From: Acidobacteriota bacterium
Lineage (GTDB): Bacteria > Acidobacteriota > Thermoanaerobaculia > Multivoradales > Multivoraceae
Reading direction: 5' to 3'
DNA: 64,000 nucleotides
NCBI GenBank assembly: GCA_028877275.1
Contig: JAPPFP010000026.1
Span: 1-64,000 of the forward strand
The first letter of the stretch is position 1. Every line of letters begins with the position of its first letter. Below, piece by piece: positions 50,221 to 58,415 of the stretch. The notes beneath the pieces were generated by a model, which saw only the letters and a list, made by a program, of their open reading frames with translations, was not told the origin of the DNA and did not search any database. The position numbers and the translations under genes are program-made.

Positions 50221-51821
50221 TGCGCACTTCCGATGGGCGACTCGAGATAACCGTAGGGGTCATAGGGCGTGTCCCAGGCTTGACGGAGAATGCCGGCGAT
50301 CTCACCCATGGTCGCCCCGGCCAGCGTGCACTCGAGCACCGCCTCCAGCATGTTCTCGTCGGTCTGTACGACGTCGTGCAAGCGCTGAAGCGAGTCCAGC
50401 AACGGTTTCTGATCGCGCTTGTCGCGGTAAGCCGATACCTCCTCAACTCGATCGAAGAGGGGTTCGATCTTCTCCTCGCTGATATCCCGCAGCAGCGTGT
50501 CCTGCTCGGCGGGCATCTGGTGTACGTTCATTCCGACTTTCAGCACTTCCCCGTCGTGCACCTGCCGGTGGTAGCGGCCCATCGTGCCGTGGAAGAACTG
50601 TTTGAAGTAACCACTGCTGACCAGCTCGGCCGGATCGCCGAGCGACTCGATCTCGTTGACCATGTCCAGAATCCTGGCCTCGACCTCATCGGTGAGCGAC
50701 TCCATGAACCACGATCCACCGAACGGATCCTGCACGCTGTTGATGTTCGTCTCGAGGTCAATCACCTGCTGCGTGCGCAGCCCGACCAGATGCGCCTCCT
50801 TGCTGGGGGTTCGGTAGCCCTCGTCAAAGGTCGAGATCTCGAGCGCGGTGACCCCGGCCAGTCCGAGTGCGACCGTCTGGACCGCGCCGCGCACGATGTT
50901 GTTGGCTGGCTGCTCGGTCGTCAGCGAAAGTCCCGAGGTGTGCACGGCGATGTTGACCGCTTGTGAGCGCGGGTCCTTGGCGCCGAACTCTTCTTTCATC
51001 ATGCGCGCGAAGATGCGACGCATGGCGCGAATCTTCGCGATCTCCTCGTAGAAGTCCATCGAGCAATTCGTGAGGATGGCGATGCGCGGGGCGAAGCTGT
51101 CGATGTCGAGACCGCGTGCGAGAAGCGCGCGCACAATGTGCCGTATCTCGACGAAGCCGAGGGCCGCCTCCTCGACCGCGTTGAGGCCCGCTTCACTGAA
51201 GAAATAGGTGTCTTCGAGAAAACCGTGGAACTTCGGCATCTCCTTGCTGCAGAACTCGATGACGTCGCAGGACATCCGCAGGTGGAGATCGAAGGGCATC
51301 TTGTACGCATAGGAGCAGTGTTCGGAGTAGAACGGCCACTCGATCACGGAACCGCGGAGCACGCCTGGCGAGACACCGCGTTCCTTCGCGAGCAGATAGA
51401 GGCTTGCTACCGTGAACATCGACGGCCCGGAGCTCGAAATCGACATCTGGTCGAGCGGGATGCCGTCGAGCAGTTGGCGGTAATCATCATGCCGACAGAG
51501 TGAGACGCCTTGCGTGCCAACTGTGTATCGCGCGAGTGGGTGATCGGGATCCATCAACGACATCGTTGGACTGTCACCGATCACATCGAGACCGGTCTGG
51601 CCGAGAGTCATCAGATATTTGAACTGCTCATTCGAGCGTTTGGGGTCGCCTTCTCCTGACAACTCGCGCTGAATCCAGCCCCGCCCGGAATAGGCGCGGG
51701 TTCCGCGGGTAAACGGGTACTCCCCGGGATTGCCGAAGCGCCTGCTGTAGTCGCCATTGGCATCGGAGGGCCCGTAAACGGGTGACAGGTTGATACCCGA
51801 GCGCGTCGAGTTCTCTTTCAT
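50217..51821 (-). CDS. large subunit of a divergent methylmalonyl-CoA mutase-family acyl-CoA mutase
   Basis: 534 residues from ATG 51821 (GAGGAGAA upstream). The TIM-barrel MCM domain is recognisable by NPGEYPFTRGTRA, NEQFKYLMTLGQTGLDVIGDSPTMSLMDPDHPLAR, VGTQGVSLCRHDDYRQLLDGIPLDQMSISSSGPSMFTVASLYLLAKERG, NNIVRGAVQTVALGLAGVTALEISTFDEGYRTPSKEAHLVGLRTQQVI and DPFGGSWFMESLTDEVE. The canonical segment after YPFTRG (MYRxRPWTxRQYAGF) is replaced by SGRGWIQRELSGEG, so the active-site lining differs from known methylmalonyl-, isobutyryl- and hydroxyisobutyryl-CoA mutases. It rearranges an unidentified branched acyl-CoA with the adjoining B12 subunit. Confidence 0.9.
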   Translation of the reverse strand: MKENSTRSGINLSPVYGPSDANGDYSRRFGNPGEYPFTRGTRAYSGRGWIQRELSGEGDPKRSNEQFKYLMTLGQTGLDVIGDSPTMSLMDPDHPLARYTVGTQGVSLCRHDDYRQLLDGIPLDQMSISSSGPSMFTVASLYLLAKERGVSPGVLRGSVIEWPFYSEHCSYAYKMPFDLHLRMSCDVIEFCSKEMPKFHGFLEDTYFFSEAGLNAVEEAALGFVEIRHIVRALLARGLDIDSFAPRIAILTNCSMDFYEEIAKIRAMRRIFARMMKEEFGAKDPRSQAVNIAVHTSGLSLTTEQPANNIVRGAVQTVALGLAGVTALEISTFDEGYRTPSKEAHLVGLRTQQVIDLETNINSVQDPFGGSWFMESLTDEVEARILDMVNEIESLGDPAELVSSGYFKQFFHGTMGRYHRQVHDGEVLKVGMNVHQMPAEQDTLLRDISEEKIEPLFDRVEEVSAYRDKRDQKPLLDSLQRLHDVVQTDENMLEAVLECTLAGATMGEIAGILRQAWDTPYDPYGYLESPIGSAQ

Positions 51822-51892
51822 GGCGATTCTCCTCTACGGAGCTTTGCGTTATACGACTATACTCGAGGATCCTGGCCAGGGGGGAAGGACGT

Positions 51893-52966
51893 ATGAAGAG
51901 AATCATCGGATTCCTGCCGACCGCCGCGTTCATGCTCGGCCTGAATCCTGGAGTCGCCGCCGGCGACGGGGTGCCGCGGACTGCCAGTGGCCGTCCCGAT
52001 CTCACGGGGAACTACAACGCCGCGACGGTGACCCCGCTCCAGCGCCCGGAACGCTACGGTGACAACCTCTATCTCAGCAAGGAGGAGGTGGCGCGGATCG
52101 AGGGCAACATGGCTGCGCGAATCGAGGAGGAATCCGAGGCGAGCGACCCGGATCGTGAGGCGCCGCCCGAGGGTGGCGACGGATCGGACGGCGGTTCTGG
52201 CAACGTCGGCGGCTACAACTTCTTCTGGCTCGACCGGGGCACCGAGGCCTTCGCGGTGGACGGCAGGTTTCGTACTTCGATTCTGATCGATCCACCGAAC
52301 GGTCGTTTTCCACCGATGACCGAGAGCGCGGCCAAACGCAGGGCCGCGACCGAAGCCAAGATCGTGCGCGGCGACAACGACGGCACGGCATTCTGGCTCG
52401 ACAGCGACGAACCCGGACCCTTCGACGGTCCGGAGTCGCTGCTGGCTCAGGAACGTTGCATCGTGGGGTTCACGGGCGCCGCGCCGACGCTCCCCAGCGG
52501 CTACAACAACTACAAGACCATCGTCCAGACCGAGGATCATGTCGTGATCCTGATCGAGATGGTCCACGACGCCCGGGTGGTGCGAATGAAGTCCGAGGGG
52601 CGCGCCGTGGAGCATCTGCCGTCGGAGATCAAGAAGTGGGCCGGCGATTCGATCGGGTGGTGGGAGGGCGACACGTTGGTCGTCGACACGACGAACTTCC
52701 ATCCCGACGCGTTTCTCCTTGGTGGCTCCACGGAGATGCACGTAGTCGAGCGCTTCACCAAGCTCGAGGACGGCGACGTGCTCTACCGCTTCACGGTGGT
52801 CGATCCCTCATCGTGGACAGCGCCCTGGACCGGCGAGTATGTGTTGCGTTCGACGACCGACCGGGTCTTCGAGTACGCCTGCCACGAGGGGAACTACTCC
52901 ATGGGGAACATCCTGCGCGGCGCTCGCGTGCTCGAGGCGGACGCGTTGGGGAACTCCGGAGAGTAG
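51893..52966 (+). CDS. secreted protein of unknown function
   Basis: 357 residues from ATG 51893, preceded by GGGAAGGA. The N-terminus (MKRIIGFLPTAAFMLGLNPGVAAG) is a signal peptide. Conserved-looking segments are VPRTASGRPDLTGNYNAATVTPLQRP, CIVGFTGAAPTLPSGYNNYKTIVQTEDHVVILIEMVHDARVVRM, SIGWWEGDTLVVDTTNF, TEMHVVERFTKLEDGDVLYRFTVVDPSSWTAPWTGEYVLRSTTDRVFEYACHEGNYSM. This strand-rich family is numerous in Acidobacteriota-like genomes and has no assigned role. It is divergent from the mutase and convergent with the sulfatase. Confidence 0.88.
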   Translation: MKRIIGFLPTAAFMLGLNPGVAAGDGVPRTASGRPDLTGNYNAATVTPLQRPERYGDNLYLSKEEVARIEGNMAARIEEESEASDPDREAPPEGGDGSDGGSGNVGGYNFFWLDRGTEAFAVDGRFRTSILIDPPNGRFPPMTESAAKRRAATEAKIVRGDNDGTAFWLDSDEPGPFDGPESLLAQERCIVGFTGAAPTLPSGYNNYKTIVQTEDHVVILIEMVHDARVVRMKSEGRAVEHLPSEIKKWAGDSIGWWEGDTLVVDTTNFHPDAFLLGGSTEMHVVERFTKLEDGDVLYRFTVVDPSSWTAPWTGEYVLRSTTDRVFEYACHEGNYSMGNILRGARVLEADALGNSGE

Positions 52967-52977
52967 GCCACCGGGCC

Positions 52978-54480
52978 TCAGAAGAAGAGCTGCACCGTCT
53001 GACCCTGAAGCGAGTGCAGGGTTCCGCGGTGGTTGACCCAGAGCGGCGCTGAGAGTCCAGCCTCCCAGGCCTCGAGTTCCCTCTCCAGGCGCTCGACGAT
53101 CTCGGGATGCTGATCCGCGACGTTGCTGGTTTCGCCGATGTCGGCCTCCAGGTCGTACAGAACGGTGGTCTGGCCCATGGGTGAGTCGTCGGGTGGGTAA
53201 GCCATCGACGGCAGGACCTGGCCCGGCGGCCCGGCGGGGATCTCGATGTTGGTGTTGTTCACTTTCCACATCTTCCACTTGCCCCAGCGGATGGCGATGT
53301 TCGGTGCCGCCCGCCAGTAGAGGAACTCGTGCGGCGGCTCGCTGGTCTCGCCGCGCAGATGCGGAAGCAGATCGACGCTGTCCGGGCTATCCGCTTCGAT
53401 ACCGCTCGCGGCAGCGAACGTGGCATAGAGATCGAGTGCGCTGGCAAGCCCGTGGTAGACCTCGCCCTGAGGCAGGCCCGCCGGCCACTTGAGGATGAAG
53501 GGGACGCGATGACCGCCTTCCAGGTGGTAGCGCTTGTACCCCGCCAGCGGCGCGTTGGTGCAGATCGGCTCGGCCATGTAGTCGATGCACCCGTTGTCGG
53601 AGAGAAAGACGACCAGCGTGTCGCGCTCGAGGTCGTGCTTGCGTAGAGCCGCGACGACGTCGCCGACGTAGTCGTCGAGCGAGACGACCATCGCGGCGTA
53701 GACGCGCGCTCCATCGCCTTCGATGTGCTGCACCCGCTCCATGTACTCGTCGGTCGCCTGCAACGGGGTGTGCGGAGTGTTGGGAGTCAGCATCAGGAGG
53801 AAACGCTCGTCGGCGTGGCGATCGATGAAGTCGACCGCCTTCTCGGCGAAGACGTCCGTCAGATACTCCTCGACCTCGATAACCTCGAAGCCGTCGCGGA
53901 TGACCTGCGACTCGCGGGTGCGGGTGGTGGGGGCTCTCTCGGCGGGCCACTCGTGGGTGCCTGGAAGTCGGGAGTCGATGTAGCTGGTGACGCCTCCCAG
54001 GATGCCGTAGAACTCGTCGAAGCCGCGGTGGAGTGGATGGTACGGCTCGGGCACGCCCAGGTGCCACTTACCGATCAGGCCGGTGACATAGCCGGCGTCC
54101 TGAAAGTGGTTGGCGACCGTTTTTTGATCCAACGGAAGTCCGAGGTCGTGGTCGGTCGGGTTGTACTCCCAGCCGAAACGATTCTGATACCGCCCGGTGT
54201 GGAAACCCGCACGCATCGGACTGCAGACGGCCGCGGACACATGACCGTCGGTCAGGCGCACGCCGTCGCGCGCCAACTGGTCGATGTGAGGCGTGGGGAT
54301 CTCCGAGCCGTACACACCGATGTCGCCGTAGCCCAGGTCGTCGCCCACGATGACGACGATGTTCGGCGGCGGTGGCGCCGGTGAGGGAACCGAGGCCTCC
54401 GGTGGTGGCTCGGAAGGTTGACAGCCGAACGCGGCGATCAGTCCCGCGGCGAGCACACAGTGCCGGGAGCGATGGTTCAT
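52978..54480 (-). CDS. arylsulfatase-type sulfatase lipoprotein
   Basis: 500 residues from ATG 54480. The lipobox is GLIAAFGC (Cys20). PNIVVIVGDDLGYGDIGVYGSEIPTPHIDQLARDGVRLTDGHVSAAVCSPMRAGFHTGRY carries the metal Asp pair and the sulfatase motif Cys86-x-Pro-x-Arg90, whose Cys becomes formylglycine. GLIGKWHLGVPEPYHPLHRGFDEFYG, TPHTPLQATDEY and VFLSDNGCIDYM supply the remaining metal and sulfate ligands. It removes sulfate esters outside the cytoplasm, probably from polysaccharides or small aryl sulfates. An anaerobic or formylglycine-generating maturase must be encoded elsewhere. Confidence 0.95.
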   Translation of the reverse strand: MNHRSRHCVLAAGLIAAFGCQPSEPPPEASVPSPAPPPPNIVVIVGDDLGYGDIGVYGSEIPTPHIDQLARDGVRLTDGHVSAAVCSPMRAGFHTGRYQNRFGWEYNPTDHDLGLPLDQKTVANHFQDAGYVTGLIGKWHLGVPEPYHPLHRGFDEFYGILGGVTSYIDSRLPGTHEWPAERAPTTRTRESQVIRDGFEVIEVEEYLTDVFAEKAVDFIDRHADERFLLMLTPNTPHTPLQATDEYMERVQHIEGDGARVYAAMVVSLDDYVGDVVAALRKHDLERDTLVVFLSDNGCIDYMAEPICTNAPLAGYKRYHLEGGHRVPFILKWPAGLPQGEVYHGLASALDLYATFAAASGIEADSPDSVDLLPHLRGETSEPPHEFLYWRAAPNIAIRWGKWKMWKVNNTNIEIPAGPPGQVLPSMAYPPDDSPMGQTTVLYDLEADIGETSNVADQHPEIVERLERELEAWEAGLSAPLWVNHRGTLHSLQGQTVQLFF

Positions 54481-54535
54481 GAGAAGAAACCAACTCTCAT
54501 TCGCGGCCCTCCTTGCGGTCGGGGCTCTTGCCGGA

Positions 54536-55828
54536 CTACTCGCCGCCGGCGGTCTCGGTCGCTCGGCCGGGTCCCCGCTGCCTGGGCGGCTCCTCGTCGC
54601 TGTACACGCAGGAGATGAACCCCATCAGCATCTCGTCGGTCGACATCGGTCCGAACACGACGTCGCGGTCCGGGTTGAACCCCCAGCGTTCCGCCTCCTC
54701 CGGCGAGTTGTCGAACCACATGTCGATGCGCAGGCGGCTGCCCTTCGGCAGCACCTTGGGCTCGGAGTACCAGTAGATCTCCTGCCAGTCGAAGTCCCAG
54801 TCCGGCACGTGGAGGATCTGCTCCTCGCTGCCGTCCGGATAGAAGACGGTGTACTTCGCCTCGCGGCCGCGCATGTGCATGTGCGGAAGCATGCCGAGGA
54901 TCGTCACCTCCCGGTCGAAGGTGCGCTCGGCGGTGTCGTGCCAGTAGGCGTGGCGCGCCGGAATCTCGAACTCGTAGTTGCTGATCGGGAAGAAGTGGAC
55001 GGGGTGCGTGACCGGCCTGGTCGCGAACTTGAGCGCGATCGACGACTGGTCCCAGCCGCCGCTGCCGGGACCCGGCTCCTTGTGGTAGTGCAGATCGAAG
55101 GTGAGCGTCGCGCCGACCTCGAGCAGTGAGCCGTAGCCCTCGGGCCAGACGTGGGGCGGCGAGCCGGAGGTGGCGCCGCCGAGGAAGTGGCCGTCGCCGC
55201 GGGTCTCCTCGTCGTTGGGCCCTTTGACGAAGATGTTGAAGTGGTGGACGAGTTCGCTGCCGCGCCGGAACTCGATCTCCTGCACCCACTTGTCCTCGGG
55301 CAGGAGGTCCGGCGTCAGGACCAGGCGGTGCTTGGTGTAGATGTCTTTGATGTCGTCCTCGACGTAGTAGGGCTCGGGCATCTTGAGCACGAGGTCGGGA
55401 TCGGTGAACACCCAGCCGTCGTCGTCAGGCCACTCGATCGGCGCGGGACCGTTCTCGGGCAGACCGGGCCGGGCGCCCGCCTCGACCCAGCGCCTGATCG
55501 TCGCGATCTCCTCGTCGGTCAGGCCGCGCTCGTTCCTGAACACGCCGTCGAAGTGCTCGGAGGCGTCCCAGGGCGGCATCTCCTTGGACGCCGTCTGGCG
55601 CACGATGGCACGCGCCCAGGGGCGGGCATCCTCGTAGGTCGTGAGCGACATCGGCACGCCGCCCCGGTAGATCTTGCTGCCCGACGGCCGGTGACACTCC
55701 TGGCAATTCTCCTGCAGGATGGGCAGGACGTCCTCGTAGAATGTCGGTTCGTCTGCCTCCGCGGCTCCATGCGCGGCCGCGGCGACGAACAGGCTGAGAG
55801 CAAGACCAACCAGGCGTCGACTCGTCAT
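54536..55828 (-). CDS. exported cytochrome c / copper type II monooxygenase-like fusion
   Basis: 430 residues. A signal peptide (MTSRRLVGLALSLFVAAAAHGAAEA) is followed by a short cytochrome c-type domain: LPILQENCQECHRPSG with CxxCH at 42-46 and an axial Met probably in KEMPPW. From about 150 on, features of PHM-like copper type II, ascorbate-dependent monooxygenases occur: a His-His pair in GSELVHHFNIFVKG, LTFDLHYHKE with His-x-His-like spacing, LGMLPHMHMRGREAKYTVFYPDG, and a late Met-rich stretch. Such fusions suggest direct electron delivery from haem to copper in the periplasm. The substrate is unknown. Confidence 0.85.
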   Translation of the reverse strand: MTSRRLVGLALSLFVAAAAHGAAEADEPTFYEDVLPILQENCQECHRPSGSKIYRGGVPMSLTTYEDARPWARAIVRQTASKEMPPWDASEHFDGVFRNERGLTDEEIATIRRWVEAGARPGLPENGPAPIEWPDDDGWVFTDPDLVLKMPEPYYVEDDIKDIYTKHRLVLTPDLLPEDKWVQEIEFRRGSELVHHFNIFVKGPNDEETRGDGHFLGGATSGSPPHVWPEGYGSLLEVGATLTFDLHYHKEPGPGSGGWDQSSIALKFATRPVTHPVHFFPISNYEFEIPARHAYWHDTAERTFDREVTILGMLPHMHMRGREAKYTVFYPDGSEEQILHVPDWDFDWQEIYWYSEPKVLPKGSRLRIDMWFDNSPEEAERWGFNPDRDVVFGPMSTDEMLMGFISCVYSDEEPPRQRGPGRATETAGGE

Positions 55829-55838
55829 CGCTACTCCC

Positions 55839-58415
55839 TTGCAGAACAGGTCCGGATCCGTGCGAGCTTACCGCAGCCGCGACACTCCGGCAGCCGTCGT
55901 GCTGGCGTCGATTCTCGCTCTCGCGGGCTGCGACAGCGGTCGTCAGACCGGCCCGGACGCGGACGACTACCACGCCGCGGCGGCGCTCGTCGAAAGCAAC
56001 CTGCTGAGTCTGCTCCACAACGCGGAGGTCGCACCGCATTGGCTGGACGCGGGCGCCGGAGAGGGGTTCTGGTACCAGCGCGATGGCGAAGCGGGCCCCG
56101 AACTCGCGGTGTTCGACCTCCAGACGCGGTCGCGCCGGCCCGCGTTCGACCATGCGCGGATGGCCGCGTCGATCGCCGAGGCCTTGACGGACGCCGGCGC
56201 GCCGGCTGCCGACGCGGAACCGCCGACCCTGGAAGGCCTGGTCGATCTCCGGCTCTCGGGCAGCCTGACGAAACTGACCGCCCGCGCCGGCGGCTACAGG
56301 ATCGAATGCTCCGTGTCGGACTACGGCTGCGAGGCGGAGGCGACCACGCTGTTCTCATCGTCCGGCGAGCCAATCGGACGGTACGCGCCGGACTTCGATC
56401 GCCAGGTCCTGGTCAGGGACGACGACCTGTTCGTCGTGGGCCGGAAGGCCGGTGACGAGACCCGGCTCACCTTCGACGGCGAGCCCTACTTCTCCTACGC
56501 CAAGTGGCCCGACGCTTCCCAGATGACGATGGTGGTCAGGAAGATGGGATGGGCGCCGCCGCCCTATTCGACGACCTGGTCGCCGGATGGCCGCTACGTG
56601 CTCGTACCGCGCATCGACGAGCGGTCGCTGGGAACCGTGCCGTTGGTGGAGTGGGTGCCCACGGACGGTAGTCGTCGACCCGTCGTGCACGCATTGCGCC
56701 TGCCGCTGGCCGGGGACGCCGAGACCATGGGTGTCGACTGGTTCCTCTTCGATACCGAGAAAGGCGGGCGGGTGCAAGTCGACTTCGACCGTGAATCGCT
56801 CCCGGAAGCTCTCCGCACGCCGGAGCTCCTGGACCGCGACGTCGAGTGGGACCTGGAGCGTGAACGGCTGTACCTGCTGGCGGCGGGCTACGCCGGCAAG
56901 AGCGGCGCCCTGGTCGCGATCGACATCGAGTCGGGCAAGGCGACGCCGGTGATGTGGGAGACCAGCGAGACGCGAGTCGAACGGAACACCCGCACGTCCA
57001 GCCGCGCGAACGTGCGATTCGTGAGGGGGCCGAACGACGAACGATGGGTGCTGTGGTACTCGGACCGCACCGGCTGGGGACACCTCTATCTCTACGAACT
57101 CACCAAGGATGGTTCGGTCGATCTGCTGGGCGCGCTAACCGCGGGCGACTGGGCGGTGCTGGACATCATCGAGGTCGACGAGACGGATCGGCAGGTCTAC
57201 TTCACGGGCGGCGGCCGCGAGCCAGGCCGGGATCCATACTTTCGGCACCTCTACCGCGTGTCGTTCGATCCGGCCTCGTCCAGGGCCGGCGAGGTGATCC
57301 TGCTCACGCCGAACGACGCTGACCACCATTTCGATCCCGACTCGGTCCGCATCATGCAGAGCCGGTTCGGGTTCACATGGCCGGGCTCGCCGATCCGGAC
57401 CGAACTCGGCGTCTTCCTCGACACCTACTCGACGGTCGATCGCGCGCCGGTCACCGTGCTGCGGTCCACCGAGGACGGAGAGGTGCTGGCGGAGGTCGAG
57501 AAGGCCGACACCTCGGCGCTCTTCAACGCGGGCTACACGCCGCCTGAGCGCCGGGCCTTCACCGCCGCCGACGGAGAGACGGACGTCTACTCGGTCTACT
57601 ACGCGCCGCGGAGGAGGGTCGAGGGCGGCCGACATCCGGTGATCGACGCGGTCTACGGAGGCCCCCAGGTGGCTGTGGCGCCGCGGAACTTCGTGGAAGC
57701 CGTGGCCGCGTTCAACCCGGCGACCGAGGTAGCGCTCGCGCGGCTGGGTTTCGCGGTCGTCGTCACGGACGGGCGCGGCACGCCCGGGCGCTCCAGCGCC
57801 TTTCGCGACGCGGGCTACCCGGAGTTCACGCGCGTCGGCATCGAGGACCACGTGGCCGCGATCCGTCAGTGGGCGGAACTCAAGCCCGGGATGGACCTCG
57901 AGCGCGTGGGGATCTACGGCTGGTCCTGGGGCGGGACCTTCGCTGCGCAGGCCATCCTCAGCCGACCCGAGTTCTACGACGTCGCGGTTTCCGGAGCCGG
58001 CATCTACGACTACGCCGCGATGTCCGGCAACTTGAAGTTCATCGGGGCGCCGGTCTACGCCGACGGCGGCAGGATCCGGACCCGGCCGGACGAGGCTCCC
58101 CAGAACTGGGAGGCTCTCGACGTCACCAGAATGGCGGGAAACCTCGAGGGGCGGCTCCTGCTCGTCTACGGAGATATGGACCTGAGCGTCCGTCAGGCGC
58201 AGACCTTCCGGCTGGTCGATGCCCTGATCCAGGCGAACAAGCCATACGATCTCCTCGCTCTTCCGAACGGTGACCACAGTGCCGCCTGGGACACCTACAC
58301 GCTGCACCGAACCTGGGACTACTTCGTCGAGCATCTCCTCGGGGCGGAGCCGCCGCGCGACGTGACCCTGGAAGTCGAGTCGCCGTTTGCGAACCTGGAA
58401 CGGGATAACCCGTGA
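55839..58415 (+). CDS. dipeptidyl-peptidase IV-type (S9) serine peptidase lipoprotein
   Basis: 858 residues from TTG 55839; GTG 55860 is an alternative. The lipobox is ILALAGC (Cys31 from TTG). Residues to ~560 form the DPP-IV beta-propeller (WSPDGRYVLVPRIDERS, WVLWYSDRTGWGHLYLYEL). The C-terminal catalytic domain has nucleophile IYGWSWGGTFAAQAILSRPEFYD, acid in LLVYGDMDLSVRQAQTF and His in LPNGDHSAAWDTY. It removes N-terminal dipeptides in the periplasm or at the outer membrane. It is divergent from the copper/haem protein and overlaps the amidohydrolase start by 4 bases. Confidence 0.94.
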   Translation: MQNRSGSVRAYRSRDTPAAVVLASILALAGCDSGRQTGPDADDYHAAAALVESNLLSLLHNAEVAPHWLDAGAGEGFWYQRDGEAGPELAVFDLQTRSRRPAFDHARMAASIAEALTDAGAPAADAEPPTLEGLVDLRLSGSLTKLTARAGGYRIECSVSDYGCEAEATTLFSSSGEPIGRYAPDFDRQVLVRDDDLFVVGRKAGDETRLTFDGEPYFSYAKWPDASQMTMVVRKMGWAPPPYSTTWSPDGRYVLVPRIDERSLGTVPLVEWVPTDGSRRPVVHALRLPLAGDAETMGVDWFLFDTEKGGRVQVDFDRESLPEALRTPELLDRDVEWDLERERLYLLAAGYAGKSGALVAIDIESGKATPVMWETSETRVERNTRTSSRANVRFVRGPNDERWVLWYSDRTGWGHLYLYELTKDGSVDLLGALTAGDWAVLDIIEVDETDRQVYFTGGGREPGRDPYFRHLYRVSFDPASSRAGEVILLTPNDADHHFDPDSVRIMQSRFGFTWPGSPIRTELGVFLDTYSTVDRAPVTVLRSTEDGEVLAEVEKADTSALFNAGYTPPERRAFTAADGETDVYSVYYAPRRRVEGGRHPVIDAVYGGPQVAVAPRNFVEAVAAFNPATEVALARLGFAVVVTDGRGTPGRSSAFRDAGYPEFTRVGIEDHVAAIRQWAELKPGMDLERVGIYGWSWGGTFAAQAILSRPEFYDVAVSGAGIYDYAAMSGNLKFIGAPVYADGGRIRTRPDEAPQNWEALDVTRMAGNLEGRLLLVYGDMDLSVRQAQTFRLVDALIQANKPYDLLALPNGDHSAAWDTYTLHRTWDYFVEHLLGAEPPRDVTLEVESPFANLERDNP

